From NCBI GenBank assembly GCA_044378055.1, contig JBILXY010000004.1, positions 17,781 to 81,780 on the forward strand: a stretch of 64,000 nucleotides of DNA, written 5' to 3'. The notes beneath the pieces were generated by a model. It searched no databases, was not told the DNA's origin, and saw only the letters and a program-made list of their open reading frames with translations. Below, piece after piece: positions 18,857 to 26,751 of the stretch; within the stretch, counting starts at the first letter, position 1, and each line of letters starts with the position of its first letter. A program made the position numbers and the translations under genes. The DNA comes from JBILXY01 sp044378055. Lineage in GTDB: Bacteria; Patescibacteriota; JACMRA01.

Positions 18857-19063
18857 ATGCAAGACACAAAAAAATTTACCCACAAAGTAAAAATAAAACT
18901 TGGAGGTAATACAATTACCATTCAATGTGAGTATTTAGGTAGAACTTTACCAAATAGAGGTTACGCTGAAGGTTATATTCCTAGCGGATACGCAACAAAC
19001 ATCATTAAGTTTGATTATAGTGACATTTTAGAGTGGGAATTATTAAACCCTGATGATATTTAA
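18857..19063 (+). CDS. Small protein of unknown function
   Basis: A 68-residue, probably cytoplasmic beta-rich protein without a membrane segment. A GGAG seven bases before the ATG supports translation and a strong terminator directly follows, so it is its own transcription unit. No family recognised. The C-terminal half is acidic and aromatic. Confidence 0.62.
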   Translation: MQDTKKFTHKVKIKLGGNTITIQCEYLGRTLPNRGYAEGYIPSGYATNIIKFDYSDILEWELLNPDDI

Positions 19064-19070
19064 AAATTTA

Positions 19071-19102
19071 AAAGCTGTTCACCGTGAGCAGCTTTAATTT
19101 TT
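19071..19102 (+). terminator. Rho-independent terminator
   Basis: An 11-bp stem (19071-19081 with 19085-19095) and a 3-nt loop CCG, followed by AATTTTT. It ends the 18857 gene. Confidence 0.88.
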
Positions 19103-19164
19103 GGGGACAAATTCTATAAATTTCCTAAAAAACAAAAATCTTCCCTTTAAGGAAAGACTGGTGA

Positions 19165-19240
19165 TGGTGGACCTTAGCGGGTTTGAACCGCTCACCTCTT
19201 CCATGCCATGGAAGCGCTCTACCAAATGAGCTAAAGGCCC
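19165..19240 (-). tRNA. tRNA-Ala (anticodon GGC)
   Basis: A 76-nt cloverleaf with encoded CCA. The acceptor stem is GGGCCTT/AAGGTCC, the D-stem GCTC/GAGC, the anticodon stem CTTCC/GGAAG with loop ATGGCAT (anticodon at 19205-19207), and the T-arm has loop TTCAAAC. Anticodon GGC reads GCC and GCU. Confidence 0.95.
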
Positions 19241-19377
19241 GCTATAATATTTTTCTTAAAACATAGATAAATTGTCAATTTAGTTTATAAATAAAGGTTT
19301 TAATGATATTTTTTTGATTGAATTATTATAAAATTTAGATCTAAATTAAAAAACTTTTAAAAAACTTCCAAAATTAC

Positions 19378-19406
19378 TTGCACATATTTAATTTATGGAA
19401 TATACT
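19378..19406 (+). promoter_or_regulatory. Promoter of the VirB2-like pilin gene
   Basis: TTGCAC (19378-19383), 17 bp, TATACT (19401-19406). Start near 19413, giving a leader of about 34 nt. No Shine-Dalgarno motif in the leader. Confidence 0.65.
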
Positions 19407-19446
19407 AGATTATAACTTATAAACAAATGTAAGTTCACAGTTTATT

Positions 19447-19869
19447 ATGTCAATCATTAAAAAATTCTTAGCTGGTGGCCTTCTAGCCCTAGCCCTTTTC
19501 GCTTTTGTATCAGCTGTTCCAGCTTCTGCACAAAGTTTACTAGCCCCAACCTGTGGAGGCTCTACTGGTAATCCATGTCCTATCATCGGTGACACCAGAA
19601 TTAACGGATCTGCTTCAGGTCTTTCCAACATTATCTTAACTGTTGCAAGATTTGCAGTTTACATTTTAGGTGCCGTTGCAGTACTATTCTTAGTATATGG
19701 TGGTTTCCTATATGTTACAGATCAAGGTGATGGAGCTAACGCCAAAAAAGGTGGAGCAATTTTCAGAAGTGCTGTTGTTGGTTTAATTCTAGCCATCGCC
19801 GCTTTTGCAATTGTAAATGTAATTGGAAGCTTGGTATCTGGTAACTTACTACAAGGTATCTCTCAATAA
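19447..19869 (+). CDS. VirB2/TrbC-like pilin of a type IV secretion-type system
   Basis: A 140-residue small membrane protein. The signal peptide (1-28) ends with ASAQ; after a short Cys/Gly/Pro-rich stretch come two hydrophobic helices (about 60-90 and 103-128) separated by a polar loop DQGDGANAKKGG. This two-helix layout after a cleaved signal is that of VirB2/TrbC pilins. Many CPR genomes encode such proteins next to or apart from VirB6-like giants; one lies at 26752-30909. Codons are more GC-rich than those of the neighbours, which together with a clean promoter and terminator suggests strong expression (inference). Confidence 0.75.
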   Translation: MSIIKKFLAGGLLALALFAFVSAVPASAQSLLAPTCGGSTGNPCPIIGDTRINGSASGLSNIILTVARFAVYILGAVAVLFLVYGGFLYVTDQGDGANAKKGGAIFRSAVVGLILAIAAFAIVNVIGSLVSGNLLQGISQ

Positions 19870-19894
19870 AAGAAAGGTAAAATTCTTAACTAAC

Positions 19895-19922
19895 AAGGCC
19901 CCGCAAGGGGCTTTACATTTTT
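19895..19922 (+). terminator. Rho-independent terminator of the pilin gene
   Basis: Stem GCCCC/GGGGC with loop GCAA (19898-19911), extended by A/T pairs, then a T-rich tail. Confidence 0.8.
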
Positions 19923-19941
19923 GTGAAAATGTGACTATAAT
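19912..19941 (+). promoter_or_regulatory. Promoter of the 19976 gene
   Basis: TTTACA (19912-19917), 18 bp, TATAAT (19936-19941). The -35 lies in the T-tail of the preceding terminator, so the two signals are fused. Confidence 0.6.
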
Positions 19942-19975
19942 TAGGTAGGAAGTTATATGATTGGAGTTTAGAATT

Positions 19976-20518
19976 ATGAAAGGTATTATTGCAAATGGTT
20001 TGATTATTACATTCTTAACTGGAGGAGCTAGTCTATTATTAACTCAATCAGTTCAAGCACAAAATATCCAAATCCTAACCTGGGATCATCCGATTTCCAG
20101 AAGTTGTGAAAACTGGCAAACTTTCAATGCTCAATACTACTACGGTAGTATATGCAACTTTGCAGTAGTTCAAGCTGGTACTTTTATAAATAACAAGTTT
20201 CAAGGAATTTGGCCTGTAAACGAAGCAAGGGGTTGGGTGCCAGTATATTCAGGAAACAAAATAATTGGAACCTGCTACGGTGGTGGAGGTAACATTCACC
20301 CTAATTTGGCACAATTTCGTTGTCCAAGTCTTAGCGTGGAAAATCCTCAAGTGGCACAACCTACAACTACTGGAAGTGTGATCTTCCAGCCCGTACAACC
20401 TCGTGTTTGTGCTCGTACCTACAGCAACACCCAACTTAGTGGAGCTGTCACCATCTTTAACCAGAGGTGGGATATTTCTAATCAAAGCGGAAATTCGGCA
20501 GATGGTTGTAATTATTAA
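19976..20518 (+). CDS. Secreted cysteine-containing protein, unknown
   Basis: A 180-residue protein. The start is ATG 19976: GGAG ends nine bases upstream, and the upstream in-frame TTG would overlap it. A signal peptide of about 30 residues ends with SVQAQ. The mature part is rich in Trp, Tyr, Gly and Asn with six cysteines, consistent with an extracellular disulfide-bonded domain. No family recognised. Its own promoter and terminator make it monocistronic. It lies between the pilin and the lytic transglycosylase gene, so an envelope or pilus-related role is possible but unproven. Confidence 0.7.
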   Translation: MKGIIANGLIITFLTGGASLLLTQSVQAQNIQILTWDHPISRSCENWQTFNAQYYYGSICNFAVVQAGTFINNKFQGIWPVNEARGWVPVYSGNKIIGTCYGGGGNIHPNLAQFRCPSLSVENPQVAQPTTTGSVIFQPVQPRVCARTYSNTQLSGAVTIFNQRWDISNQSGNSADGCNY

Positions 20519-20525
20519 TTTACAA

Positions 20526-20561
20526 GCCCTAGTTACACAATTTCAGTAACTAGGCTTTTTT
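20526..20561 (+). terminator. Rho-independent terminator
   Basis: Perfect 9-bp stem CCTAGTTAC/GTAACTAGG with a 9-nt loop, then CTTTTTT. It ends the 19976 gene. Confidence 0.88.
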
Positions 20562-20579
20562 ATTGGGCGAAATTAACCG

Positions 20580-20613
20580 TAGCGGCGATCGCGGATCGCC
20601 AAAGTTTACTAGC
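20580..20613. repeat. Palindromic repeat, family A with attached family-B motif
   Basis: GGCGATC-GCG-GATCGCC (20584-20600) is a perfect 7-bp dyad preceded by GTAGC. It is followed by AGTTTACTAGC (20603-20613), the core of family B. Confidence 0.85.
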
Positions 20614-20642
20614 AACCCTAACCAACACAATTTCTTGCCAAT

Positions 20643-20666
20643 AAAAAGTACCCCTGGTAAGGGGTC
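20643..20666 (-). terminator. Terminator-like hairpin repeat, after the transglycosylase gene
   Basis: On the minus strand: ACCCC-TTACCA-GGGGT followed by ACTTTTTA. Two further hairpins lie between it and the gene: CAGAGTTT/AAACTCTG near 20666-20685 and GTAGCTT/AAGCTAC overlapping the stop codon. A near copy of the hairpin and T run is at 32643-32665. Confidence 0.65.
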
Positions 20667-20703
20667 AGAGTTTGCAAAACTCTGGGGGTAGCTTGGAGGT
20701 AAG

Positions 20704-21315
20704 CTACTTACAGCTCCATTGCCAGGCTTGGCCGTTGGCGAACATGTAGGTGGCTACATAAATTTGTGCCCTGGCGTCCCAAATGCTGGCACCTGCCAAA
20801 CCAATTCTTGCAGCATTGGCTGAAAAAGTTCTTGGCATAAACTGAAATAAACCAGATGCACCGCTTCCTTGGCGGTTTACGGCATTAGCTCTTCCTCCAC
20901 TTTCGCAATACATAACCCGAATTAATTGGTTAGCGTCACACCCTAAGGCATCGCAGCGTTCACGAATTAAACTTTCATAATCGAAACTATCATAATTCAT
21001 TAAAGCCGCTTTTACTTGAGCAGCTTGCAATGTTCTAGCTGCTTGAGCTTTAGCCAATTGGGCCTGTCTTGCCTGTTCCTCTTCTTCGGCCTTTATTCTT
21101 GCTAATTCTGCTTCTTTATCGGCTTGAATTTGAGCTTGAATTAAAGGAAGAGACGCTTTTTTATAATAACTTTGTAAAGTTGTATAGTCAGAAGTATATG
21201 AATAATAACTTCTTACTGAAATTGGTAAGTATTCTTGGCTGTTTGTGGCAGCAGATACTGAAATCGGGTGGATTATAGCTAGGGTTGCTAGTAATAATAT
21301 ATGAGCTTTAAGCAC
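20704..21315 (-). CDS. Lytic transglycosylase-like protein (SLT/lysozyme-like fold)
   Basis: A 203-residue exported protein. The signal peptide (1-23) ends at SAA. A Lys/Glu/Ala/Gln-rich coiled coil follows (about 60-105), then a compact transglycosylase domain with the catalytic Glu in MYCESGGRANAVN and the motif GASGLFQFMPRTF. It would cut glycan strands of peptidoglycan, as the small transglycosylases of type IV secretion and pilus systems do. The start is GTG; the leader carries an AAGGT/ACCTT hairpin. The C-terminal WQWSCK is normal for the family. Context with the VirB2-like pilin fits a wall-opening role for the pilus (inference). Confidence 0.85.
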   Translation of the reverse strand: MLKAHILLLATLAIIHPISVSAATNSQEYLPISVRSYYSYTSDYTTLQSYYKKASLPLIQAQIQADKEAELARIKAEEEEQARQAQLAKAQAARTLQAAQVKAALMNYDSFDYESLIRERCDALGCDANQLIRVMYCESGGRANAVNRQGSGASGLFQFMPRTFSANAARIGLAGASIWDARAQIYVATYMFANGQAWQWSCK

Positions 21316-21638
21316 AGATAAACAAGGTGGCGAACCTTAGGTAGTTGTAAGCCGTTAAAGCTTAACATGTAACATTTCAAAACAATTGTCAATAGCAGAC
21401 TATCAAATATTGTTTAATGCCTAAACTAACCATGAAAATACCCACCTTTCGGTGGGCTAAAATTATAGTCCTAACCACTATAATCTTGTTCTTTGAATCT
21501 ATAAATTCCAAGCTTTTTGTTTTTCAACTAAAGCTAAGATTAAAGTTAAATCAGATTGAATTGCCCTTGAATGTCAAGATTTAAAATTTAAACTGGTAAA
21601 AACTTGTCAAAACTGGGCCGGCTTGTTTGTATAATAAT
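21316..21638. other. Gene-free gap with two tandem hairpins before gatA
   Basis: Two consecutive hairpins: CCCACC-TTTC-GGTGGG (21441-21456) and ATTATAGT/ACTATAAT with a 7-nt loop (about 21462-21484). No open frame or tRNA was seen. TTGACA on the minus strand (21388-21393) may belong to the transglycosylase promoter. TTGTCA near 21604 and TGTATA just before gatA may form its promoter. Confidence 0.5.
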
Positions 21639-23168
21639 ATGTTTTCAATCTCGAAGAGACCCACTATTCAAGAAATTTGGACTTTATACAAGGAAGGTAA
21701 AGCCACGCCAGTTCAAGTAAGTTTATTTTTCCTTAATCGATCTAAAGAAGTGGATAAAAAAATTAAGTCAATTTTACACTATACTGAAGAATTAGCTGAT
21801 CTAGAAGCTATGAAAATGGACGATGTTTTATTGAACTACCAAGAAAAAGGTGAAGATTGGTTCGATTTATTAATTAATGACTTTCCTCTTTTTGGAATTC
21901 CCTACACTTTGAAAGATATTACTATGGCCCAAGGCGAAGTTTTCTCGGCCGCTTCCTTAATGTTAAAAGGTTTCAACGCCCCATATTCTTCAACTTTATA
22001 CAAAAAATTAAATGCCTCTGGGGCAATTTGTATTGGCATTAGCAATATGGACGAATTCGCCCACGGAGCCAGCACCGAAAATTCAGCATATGCTATAACT
22101 ACGAACCCTTTTGATGAAAACAGAGTTCCAGGTGGATCTTCAGGTGGAGCTGCTGCTTGTATCGGCTCTGGTCAGGCAGTTTTTGCCATTGGTACAGACA
22201 CAGGAGGGTCAATAAGATTACCAGCTAGTTTCTGTGACTGTGTTGGTTTAAAACCTACCTACGGGCTTGTTTCAAGATACGGAGTAATGGCCATGAGTTC
22301 AAGCATGGAACAACCAGGACCAATTACTAATAATGTGGAAGATGCCCTTCGTGTAACTTTAATTTTAATGGGGAAAGATCCTAAAGATCAGACTAGTATT
22401 AATTCTGAAAGTTTAGCAACACAGTTGCAAGAAGAATTAGATAATCTTGAATCAATCAAAAAGACTGGTGATGTTTATGTTACAAAGAAAGCCATTAAAA
22501 TTGGTCTTCCTAAAGAATTTTACCTTGATGGAATTAACCCTGCGATTGTTAAAAAGTTGGAGGATGTTAGAAAAAAATTAGAGGATGCAGGCCACGAAAT
22601 TGTAGATGTTTCCATTCCAGCGGTTGAACATGCTATTTCAGTTTATTACTTACTTCAAACAGTTGAAGTTTCCAGCAATTTAGAAAGATATGATGGAATT
22701 AGATACGCCAATTTCGATAAAGTAGAAAACAAAGACGGGCTATATTTCAACCACCGTGAAAAATATTTTGGGGAAGAAGCCAAGCGCCGAATTATGCTTG
22801 GAACATATACTTCAAGCGCCGGTTATTACGATGCCTATTACAACCAAGCTATGAAAGTAAGGGAACTGGCTAGGCAAGATTTCGCCAGGGTATTTACCGA
22901 AGTTGATGTTTTATTAACCCCTGTAAGTACAGATTTCCCATTCCTAATTGGTGAAAAAAGCCAAGATCCGCTAAGCATGTATTTAACCGATGTGTTTACT
23001 TGTGGAATTAATCCAATTTTAATTCCTGGTTTAGCCGTTCCTTTGGGATTGTTGGAAGTTGAAGAGGGTTCCGAACAAAAATTGCCTGCAGGATGCCAAA
23101 TTTTAGGACCAGAATTAAGCGAGGCTAAATTATTCCAGATAGCCAAAGAAATTGAGGTGTTAAAGTAA
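21639..23168 (+). CDS. gatA: Aspartyl/glutamyl-tRNA amidotransferase subunit A
   Basis: A 509-residue amidase-signature enzyme releasing ammonia from glutamine for transamidation of Glu-tRNA-Gln or Asp-tRNA-Asn. The Ser-cisSer-Lys triad is visible: Lys92 in YTLKD, Ser167/168 in PGGSSGG, and nucleophile Ser191 in TDTGGSIRLPA. Length is close to the family's usual 485 or so. gatB and gatC are not in the window. The upstream frame to TTG 21627 is discounted; ATG 21639 fits the family. TATAAT lies three bases before the ATG and no Shine-Dalgarno site is present. Confidence 0.92.
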   Translation: MFSISKRPTIQEIWTLYKEGKATPVQVSLFFLNRSKEVDKKIKSILHYTEELADLEAMKMDDVLLNYQEKGEDWFDLLINDFPLFGIPYTLKDITMAQGEVFSAASLMLKGFNAPYSSTLYKKLNASGAICIGISNMDEFAHGASTENSAYAITTNPFDENRVPGGSSGGAAACIGSGQAVFAIGTDTGGSIRLPASFCDCVGLKPTYGLVSRYGVMAMSSSMEQPGPITNNVEDALRVTLILMGKDPKDQTSINSESLATQLQEELDNLESIKKTGDVYVTKKAIKIGLPKEFYLDGINPAIVKKLEDVRKKLEDAGHEIVDVSIPAVEHAISVYYLLQTVEVSSNLERYDGIRYANFDKVENKDGLYFNHREKYFGEEAKRRIMLGTYTSSAGYYDAYYNQAMKVRELARQDFARVFTEVDVLLTPVSTDFPFLIGEKSQDPLSMYLTDVFTCGINPILIPGLAVPLGLLEVEEGSEQKLPAGCQILGPELSEAKLFQIAKEIEVLK

Positions 23169-23180
23169 TTCTTCAAATTC

Positions 23181-23564
23181 ATGACAATTCGTACTTTTTT
23201 TCAAATTCCTATTGTAAAGTTAACTATCCATATATTAATTGTAGCTGGACTTGCTGCCAATATTTGGCAGTTTTACAGGGTTTGGGATATTAATCAAAAA
23301 ATTGATAAAGAAAATAAGCAATTAGAAATTTTGAAACAACAAACTAACGACGCCAGAAACCAAAAAGATTATTTTAATAGCGATTTATACAAAGAAAAGT
23401 ATAGTAAACAAGATTTAAATTTCAAAAAGAAAGGCGAAGAAGTTATTGATACTTCCCTGCTTGAAAATGTAAACGACAATTCAGGAAGCACCTACATTCC
23501 ATCTCCGGGGAATAACACCAATAGCAACCTTCAAAAGTGGATCGAATATTTATTTGGCGAATAA
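23181..23564 (+). CDS. FtsB/DivIC-like septum protein
   Basis: A 127-residue bitopic protein. One transmembrane helix (about 12-30) is directly followed by a coiled coil (about 35-60) and a polar tail, the layout of FtsB/DivIC, which link FtsL and FtsQ in the divisome. Sequence similarity beyond the layout is weak. It starts 12 bp after gatA and is likely co-transcribed with it. An inverted-repeat element begins at its stop codon. Confidence 0.65.
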   Translation: MTIRTFFQIPIVKLTIHILIVAGLAANIWQFYRVWDINQKIDKENKQLEILKQQTNDARNQKDYFNSDLYKEKYSKQDLNFKKKGEEVIDTSLLENVNDNSGSTYIPSPGNNTNSNLQKWIEYLFGE

Positions 23565-23566
23565 AA

Positions 23567-23612
23567 TCGTGAGCCTGTCGTAGGGGCGTAGTTTACTAGC
23601 CCTAACTCACGA
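23567..23612. repeat. Palindromic repeat, family B, copy 1
   Basis: TCGTGAG (23567-23573) and CTCACGA (23606-23612) enclose GTAGGGGCGTAGTTTACTAGCC (core AGTTTACTAGC at 23590-23600). The remaining gap to 23739 holds further C/G-rich dyads such as GTTTTGGATCCAAAAC near 23650 and CCCCTACGCCCCC near 23725. Confidence 0.85.
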
Positions 23613-23739
23613 GTTACTGTCTACAAATTCACAATCTTGAATGATACCGTTTTGGATCCAAAACCTTGAACTTTAGCTACACTATCATACTCGATTTGGA
23701 GACTGGGAGTATCCCCTACGCCCCCACTCTTTTTAAGAG

Positions 23740-25533
23740 CTAAATCTTCCCAAGCTTCTTTGCCAACAACTTGGCTTCTTCAAGTAATTTGCCTGTGCTT
23801 TGTACCGATTCTGACCAAAATTTAGAATTTTTAACATCGATTCCAAGATTTGAAAAAAGTTCTACAGGGGCTTTAGACGACCCAGCCGACATAAATTCTT
23901 TTATTTTTAGAATATATTCAGCATTTTCTTTATAGTTTTTTTGCATGGCTTTAGAAATTAATAAACCACTGGCATATGAATATACATAGAAATAACTTCG
24001 AATATGGCTCCAGTAAATCCACCAGTTCTGGCTTCCTTCATCCTGGCTTACAAATTCGCCCATGTAAGCTGACATATTCTTTCTAAATATCACTCCAATT
24101 TCTTCCTTAGATAAATAACCTTTTTCACGAAATTCAGCGTGTAAATCTGTTTCAAATTTATAACAGGCTGTCTGTCTAAATATTGTGCTAACATCGTCAT
24201 TTAGCTTATTCATGGTTATGGCTAAGCGAAGTTCGTCATCGGCACTTTCTAAAATTTTCTCTAAAACAAAATCTTCCATAAAGGTGGAGGCAACTTCAGC
24301 AGTAAACATAGAGCCTTCCCTATTTAAGTAAGTTTGGTTTTTATTAAACATGTGGTGGTGAATGGCATGACCCATTTCGTGAGCCAAAGTTAACACATCA
24401 TTTAGCTTGTCTGTGTGGTTTAAAAGTACATAAACAGGATTTGTTTTTGATCCTTGCGTACAAAAAGCCCCGCCGGATTTTCCAGCCCTTGGGTAAACAT
24501 CGAACTGTCCGTTTTCTATCATTTTGTTGAAAATATCAAGAAATTCTGGGTCTAATTTCGCAAAAACCGATCTTACTAATTCAACTGAATCTTGCCATTC
24601 ATACTTTTTATCAAGCTGACCGTATGGAATATTTCTTTCGTGGTAAGCCAGTTTTTCAAGGCCCATTAATTTTGCCTTAAATTCATAATAATTATTAGAT
24701 AAATTAAAATTAGAGCTAACCCCTTCAATTAAAGCATCTACAACTTCGCTTGGAACATCATCGCCTAAATGTCTTGCTTGATCTGGCCTTGTAAAACCCC
24801 GAAGTGTATCAATATTTTTTCTGTATCCTAACACTGAATTAATTTCGGTTTCAGCTACATCTCCATATTTATTTAACACAGAATTTAATTGAGCAGCAGC
24901 ACTATCTCTAGTGTTCTTATCTTTATCACTAGCAAAACTGAATAACTGATTAAACGACACTTTTTTAGCTTCCCCTTTATCTGAAATTTCTACTTCCTCC
25001 CCATTTAAAAATTTATCGGTCATGGAAACCCAATTACTATAGGCAACATCGCTTTGGTAACTTAAAGCTTTTTCGGCTTCTGCGGTTAATGTGTACTGGC
25101 CTTCATTGAATAATTTAAACAAAAAATGCTTGTATTCTTTTAACAATTCAGATTCTAGACACTCTTTTTGAAATTCTTTGCTAGTTTTGGAAAGTTTTAA
25201 GGTGAAAAATTTCTCTGTATCGTTTATTTCCTTCAAAACATCTTCAATTTTACTATTTTTAGCCCGAAGTTCGGTATTATTTTGTTCCTGATCTAAACGA
25301 AGAGAAAGGTAGTATGAAGCCGGAAGTGATCCATATTTTTCTTGATATGAAGTAAACTGATCTAAGGCAGTTTTTAAAATAGTTGTATCTTTTAAATAAT
25401 CTTCAGTGCCAGCCCATTGGGAGGAAAATTGTTTAACTTCTGCCAAACATTCCTGTAAATTTTCTTGAATTTTAGGGTCAGAATCCGATTCAAAAAGGGT
25501 GGAAAAGTTCCAAGTAATACTATTAATTAACAT
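23740..25533 (-). CDS. pepF: Oligoendopeptidase F (M3 family)
   Basis: A 597-residue cytoplasmic zinc metallopeptidase that cuts short peptides. The zinc site HEMGHAIHHH lies at about residue 385, followed by the third ligand Glu in TAEVASTFMEDF. Length and order (an N-terminal helical domain, then the catalytic Peptidase_M3 domain) match PepF, and KKLGKI is near the end. It would recycle peptides taken up or released during protein turnover, plausible in a genome with few amino-acid pathways. A single gene between a repeat-rich gap and tRNA-Met. Confidence 0.95.
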   Translation of the reverse strand: MLINSITWNFSTLFESDSDPKIQENLQECLAEVKQFSSQWAGTEDYLKDTTILKTALDQFTSYQEKYGSLPASYYLSLRLDQEQNNTELRAKNSKIEDVLKEINDTEKFFTLKLSKTSKEFQKECLESELLKEYKHFLFKLFNEGQYTLTAEAEKALSYQSDVAYSNWVSMTDKFLNGEEVEISDKGEAKKVSFNQLFSFASDKDKNTRDSAAAQLNSVLNKYGDVAETEINSVLGYRKNIDTLRGFTRPDQARHLGDDVPSEVVDALIEGVSSNFNLSNNYYEFKAKLMGLEKLAYHERNIPYGQLDKKYEWQDSVELVRSVFAKLDPEFLDIFNKMIENGQFDVYPRAGKSGGAFCTQGSKTNPVYVLLNHTDKLNDVLTLAHEMGHAIHHHMFNKNQTYLNREGSMFTAEVASTFMEDFVLEKILESADDELRLAITMNKLNDDVSTIFRQTACYKFETDLHAEFREKGYLSKEEIGVIFRKNMSAYMGEFVSQDEGSQNWWIYWSHIRSYFYVYSYASGLLISKAMQKNYKENAEYILKIKEFMSAGSSKAPVELFSNLGIDVKNSKFWSESVQSTGKLLEEAKLLAKKLGKI

Positions 25534-25588
25534 ATTTTTAAGCTGAATAGAAAGGCTTAATATGTCAAAGGTGAAAAAAATTTTAATT

Positions 25589-25665
25589 TGGTAGCGGCGA
25601 GTGGGATCGAACCACCGACCTCAGGCTTATGAGTCCTGCGCTCTAACCAACTGAGCTACGCCGCC
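25589..25665 (-). tRNA. tRNA-Met (anticodon CAT)
   Basis: A 77-nt cloverleaf with encoded CCA. The acceptor is GGCGGCG/CGCCGCT, anticodon loop CTCATAA (CAT at 25629-25631), T-arm GGTGG-TTCGATC-CCACT. It lacks the three G-C pairs of initiators, so it is elongator type. A CAT anticodon could also be Ile2 (lysidine-modified), which sequence alone cannot exclude. Confidence 0.9.
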
Positions 25666-25714
25666 AACTTATTCGAGTTAATCTGAAAAAGTCTGGATAT
25701 GTCAAGAAAGTGTT

Positions 25715-26740
25715 TTATGGCTTCTTCAACAAATCATCTAGCCCTTTAGGTGGATGGCTTATACCAATTGGTTTTGGAAATGACCTTTGGTTTCCACTTG
25801 GTAAAATATTACTATTCTCAGAAGGGCTAGTATTTGCTGTTCTCTGACCTGAATATCCTGTCATGGCTTGAGTTTGTTGAAAATCTAAACCTGATGGAAC
25901 TACATCTTGAGGAGGAAGCTGTGAAGGTGATGAAACTGGGTTTTGATCAATATTTTGAGATGTGGTTAACCTTGTTGGTACTTTTACAGGAGGTATATTT
26001 GGCCTTACTGGAATATTTCTTAAGACAGGTGAGTTATTTTGATTAACAATACCTTGTATATCTTTAGAAGTTAATGTAGAGGCTGAAAAACCGCCTCTGG
26101 CAAGAACTTTAGCAATGTTTTTACTTGCGAAGGCTTCGGCTTCTTCATCAGTTATTGAAACAGTCTGATCACCTTCATCTTCTCGTTCCATTTCAGCTTT
26201 TACCTTAGCCAAAAGCTCTGGTGGCATAGCCTGACCATTTTGAACAAAATAAATTAAGTTTTCCTGGTCGATTGGTTCCATTTGATCTAGCAAATCTTGC
26301 ATTTCTTCCACTTCATTTTCTTCCTGAAGGTATTCTTCCACAATTAGGTTTTCTGCTAATTTTGTATTAAACAGTTCTTCCATTTCTGTACTTAAAGCAG
26401 ACTGTTTTTCTGGGGCGAGATTAAGGAAAGTTTGAAAATACTTTGTTATATTTTCTTTGGATATCATTTCCCAACGATACATATTTCTTAAAGTGCTTAC
26501 AAAAGCAAGACAAACATTTTTCTGATTACTATCGGTTATAGTTTCAGGGATATTCAAACCTAAAAGCTGGTTTAAAGCTATATCTTCTTGTTCGTTTTTC
26601 TTAACTGCCAAATCGTTCAACATTTCAGGTGAAGCTCCCAAAGTTGTTGCAGGTGAAACTGAAGCACCAAATGAAGCTGTGGAAGGTGTAAAGCCTTGGG
26701 GACTTGTTGAATTTACTGGATTTTGATTATTATCGTTCAT
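25715..26740 (-). CDS. Unknown protein downstream of the VirB6-like gene
   Basis: A 341-residue protein without membrane segments. The N-terminus (1-50) and C-terminus (230-341) are Pro/Ser/Asn/Gln-rich and probably disordered. The middle (about 50-200) is helical and very acidic (LQEENEVEEMQDLLDQMEP). It follows the VirB6-like gene after 11 bp and is surely co-transcribed. It could be a cytoplasmic partner of the secretion machine; the LLGLNIPE region is reminiscent of short DUF5663-type helical domains of CPR bacteria, a weak resemblance only. Confidence 0.6.
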   Translation of the reverse strand: MNDNNQNPVNSTSPQGFTPSTASFGASVSPATTLGASPEMLNDLAVKKNEQEDIALNQLLGLNIPETITDSNQKNVCLAFVSTLRNMYRWEMISKENITKYFQTFLNLAPEKQSALSTEMEELFNTKLAENLIVEEYLQEENEVEEMQDLLDQMEPIDQENLIYFVQNGQAMPPELLAKVKAEMEREDEGDQTVSITDEEAEAFASKNIAKVLARGGFSASTLTSKDIQGIVNQNNSPVLRNIPVRPNIPPVKVPTRLTTSQNIDQNPVSSPSQLPPQDVVPSGLDFQQTQAMTGYSGQRTANTSPSENSNILPSGNQRSFPKPIGISHPPKGLDDLLKKP

Positions 26741-26751
26741 ATTTATGAAAA

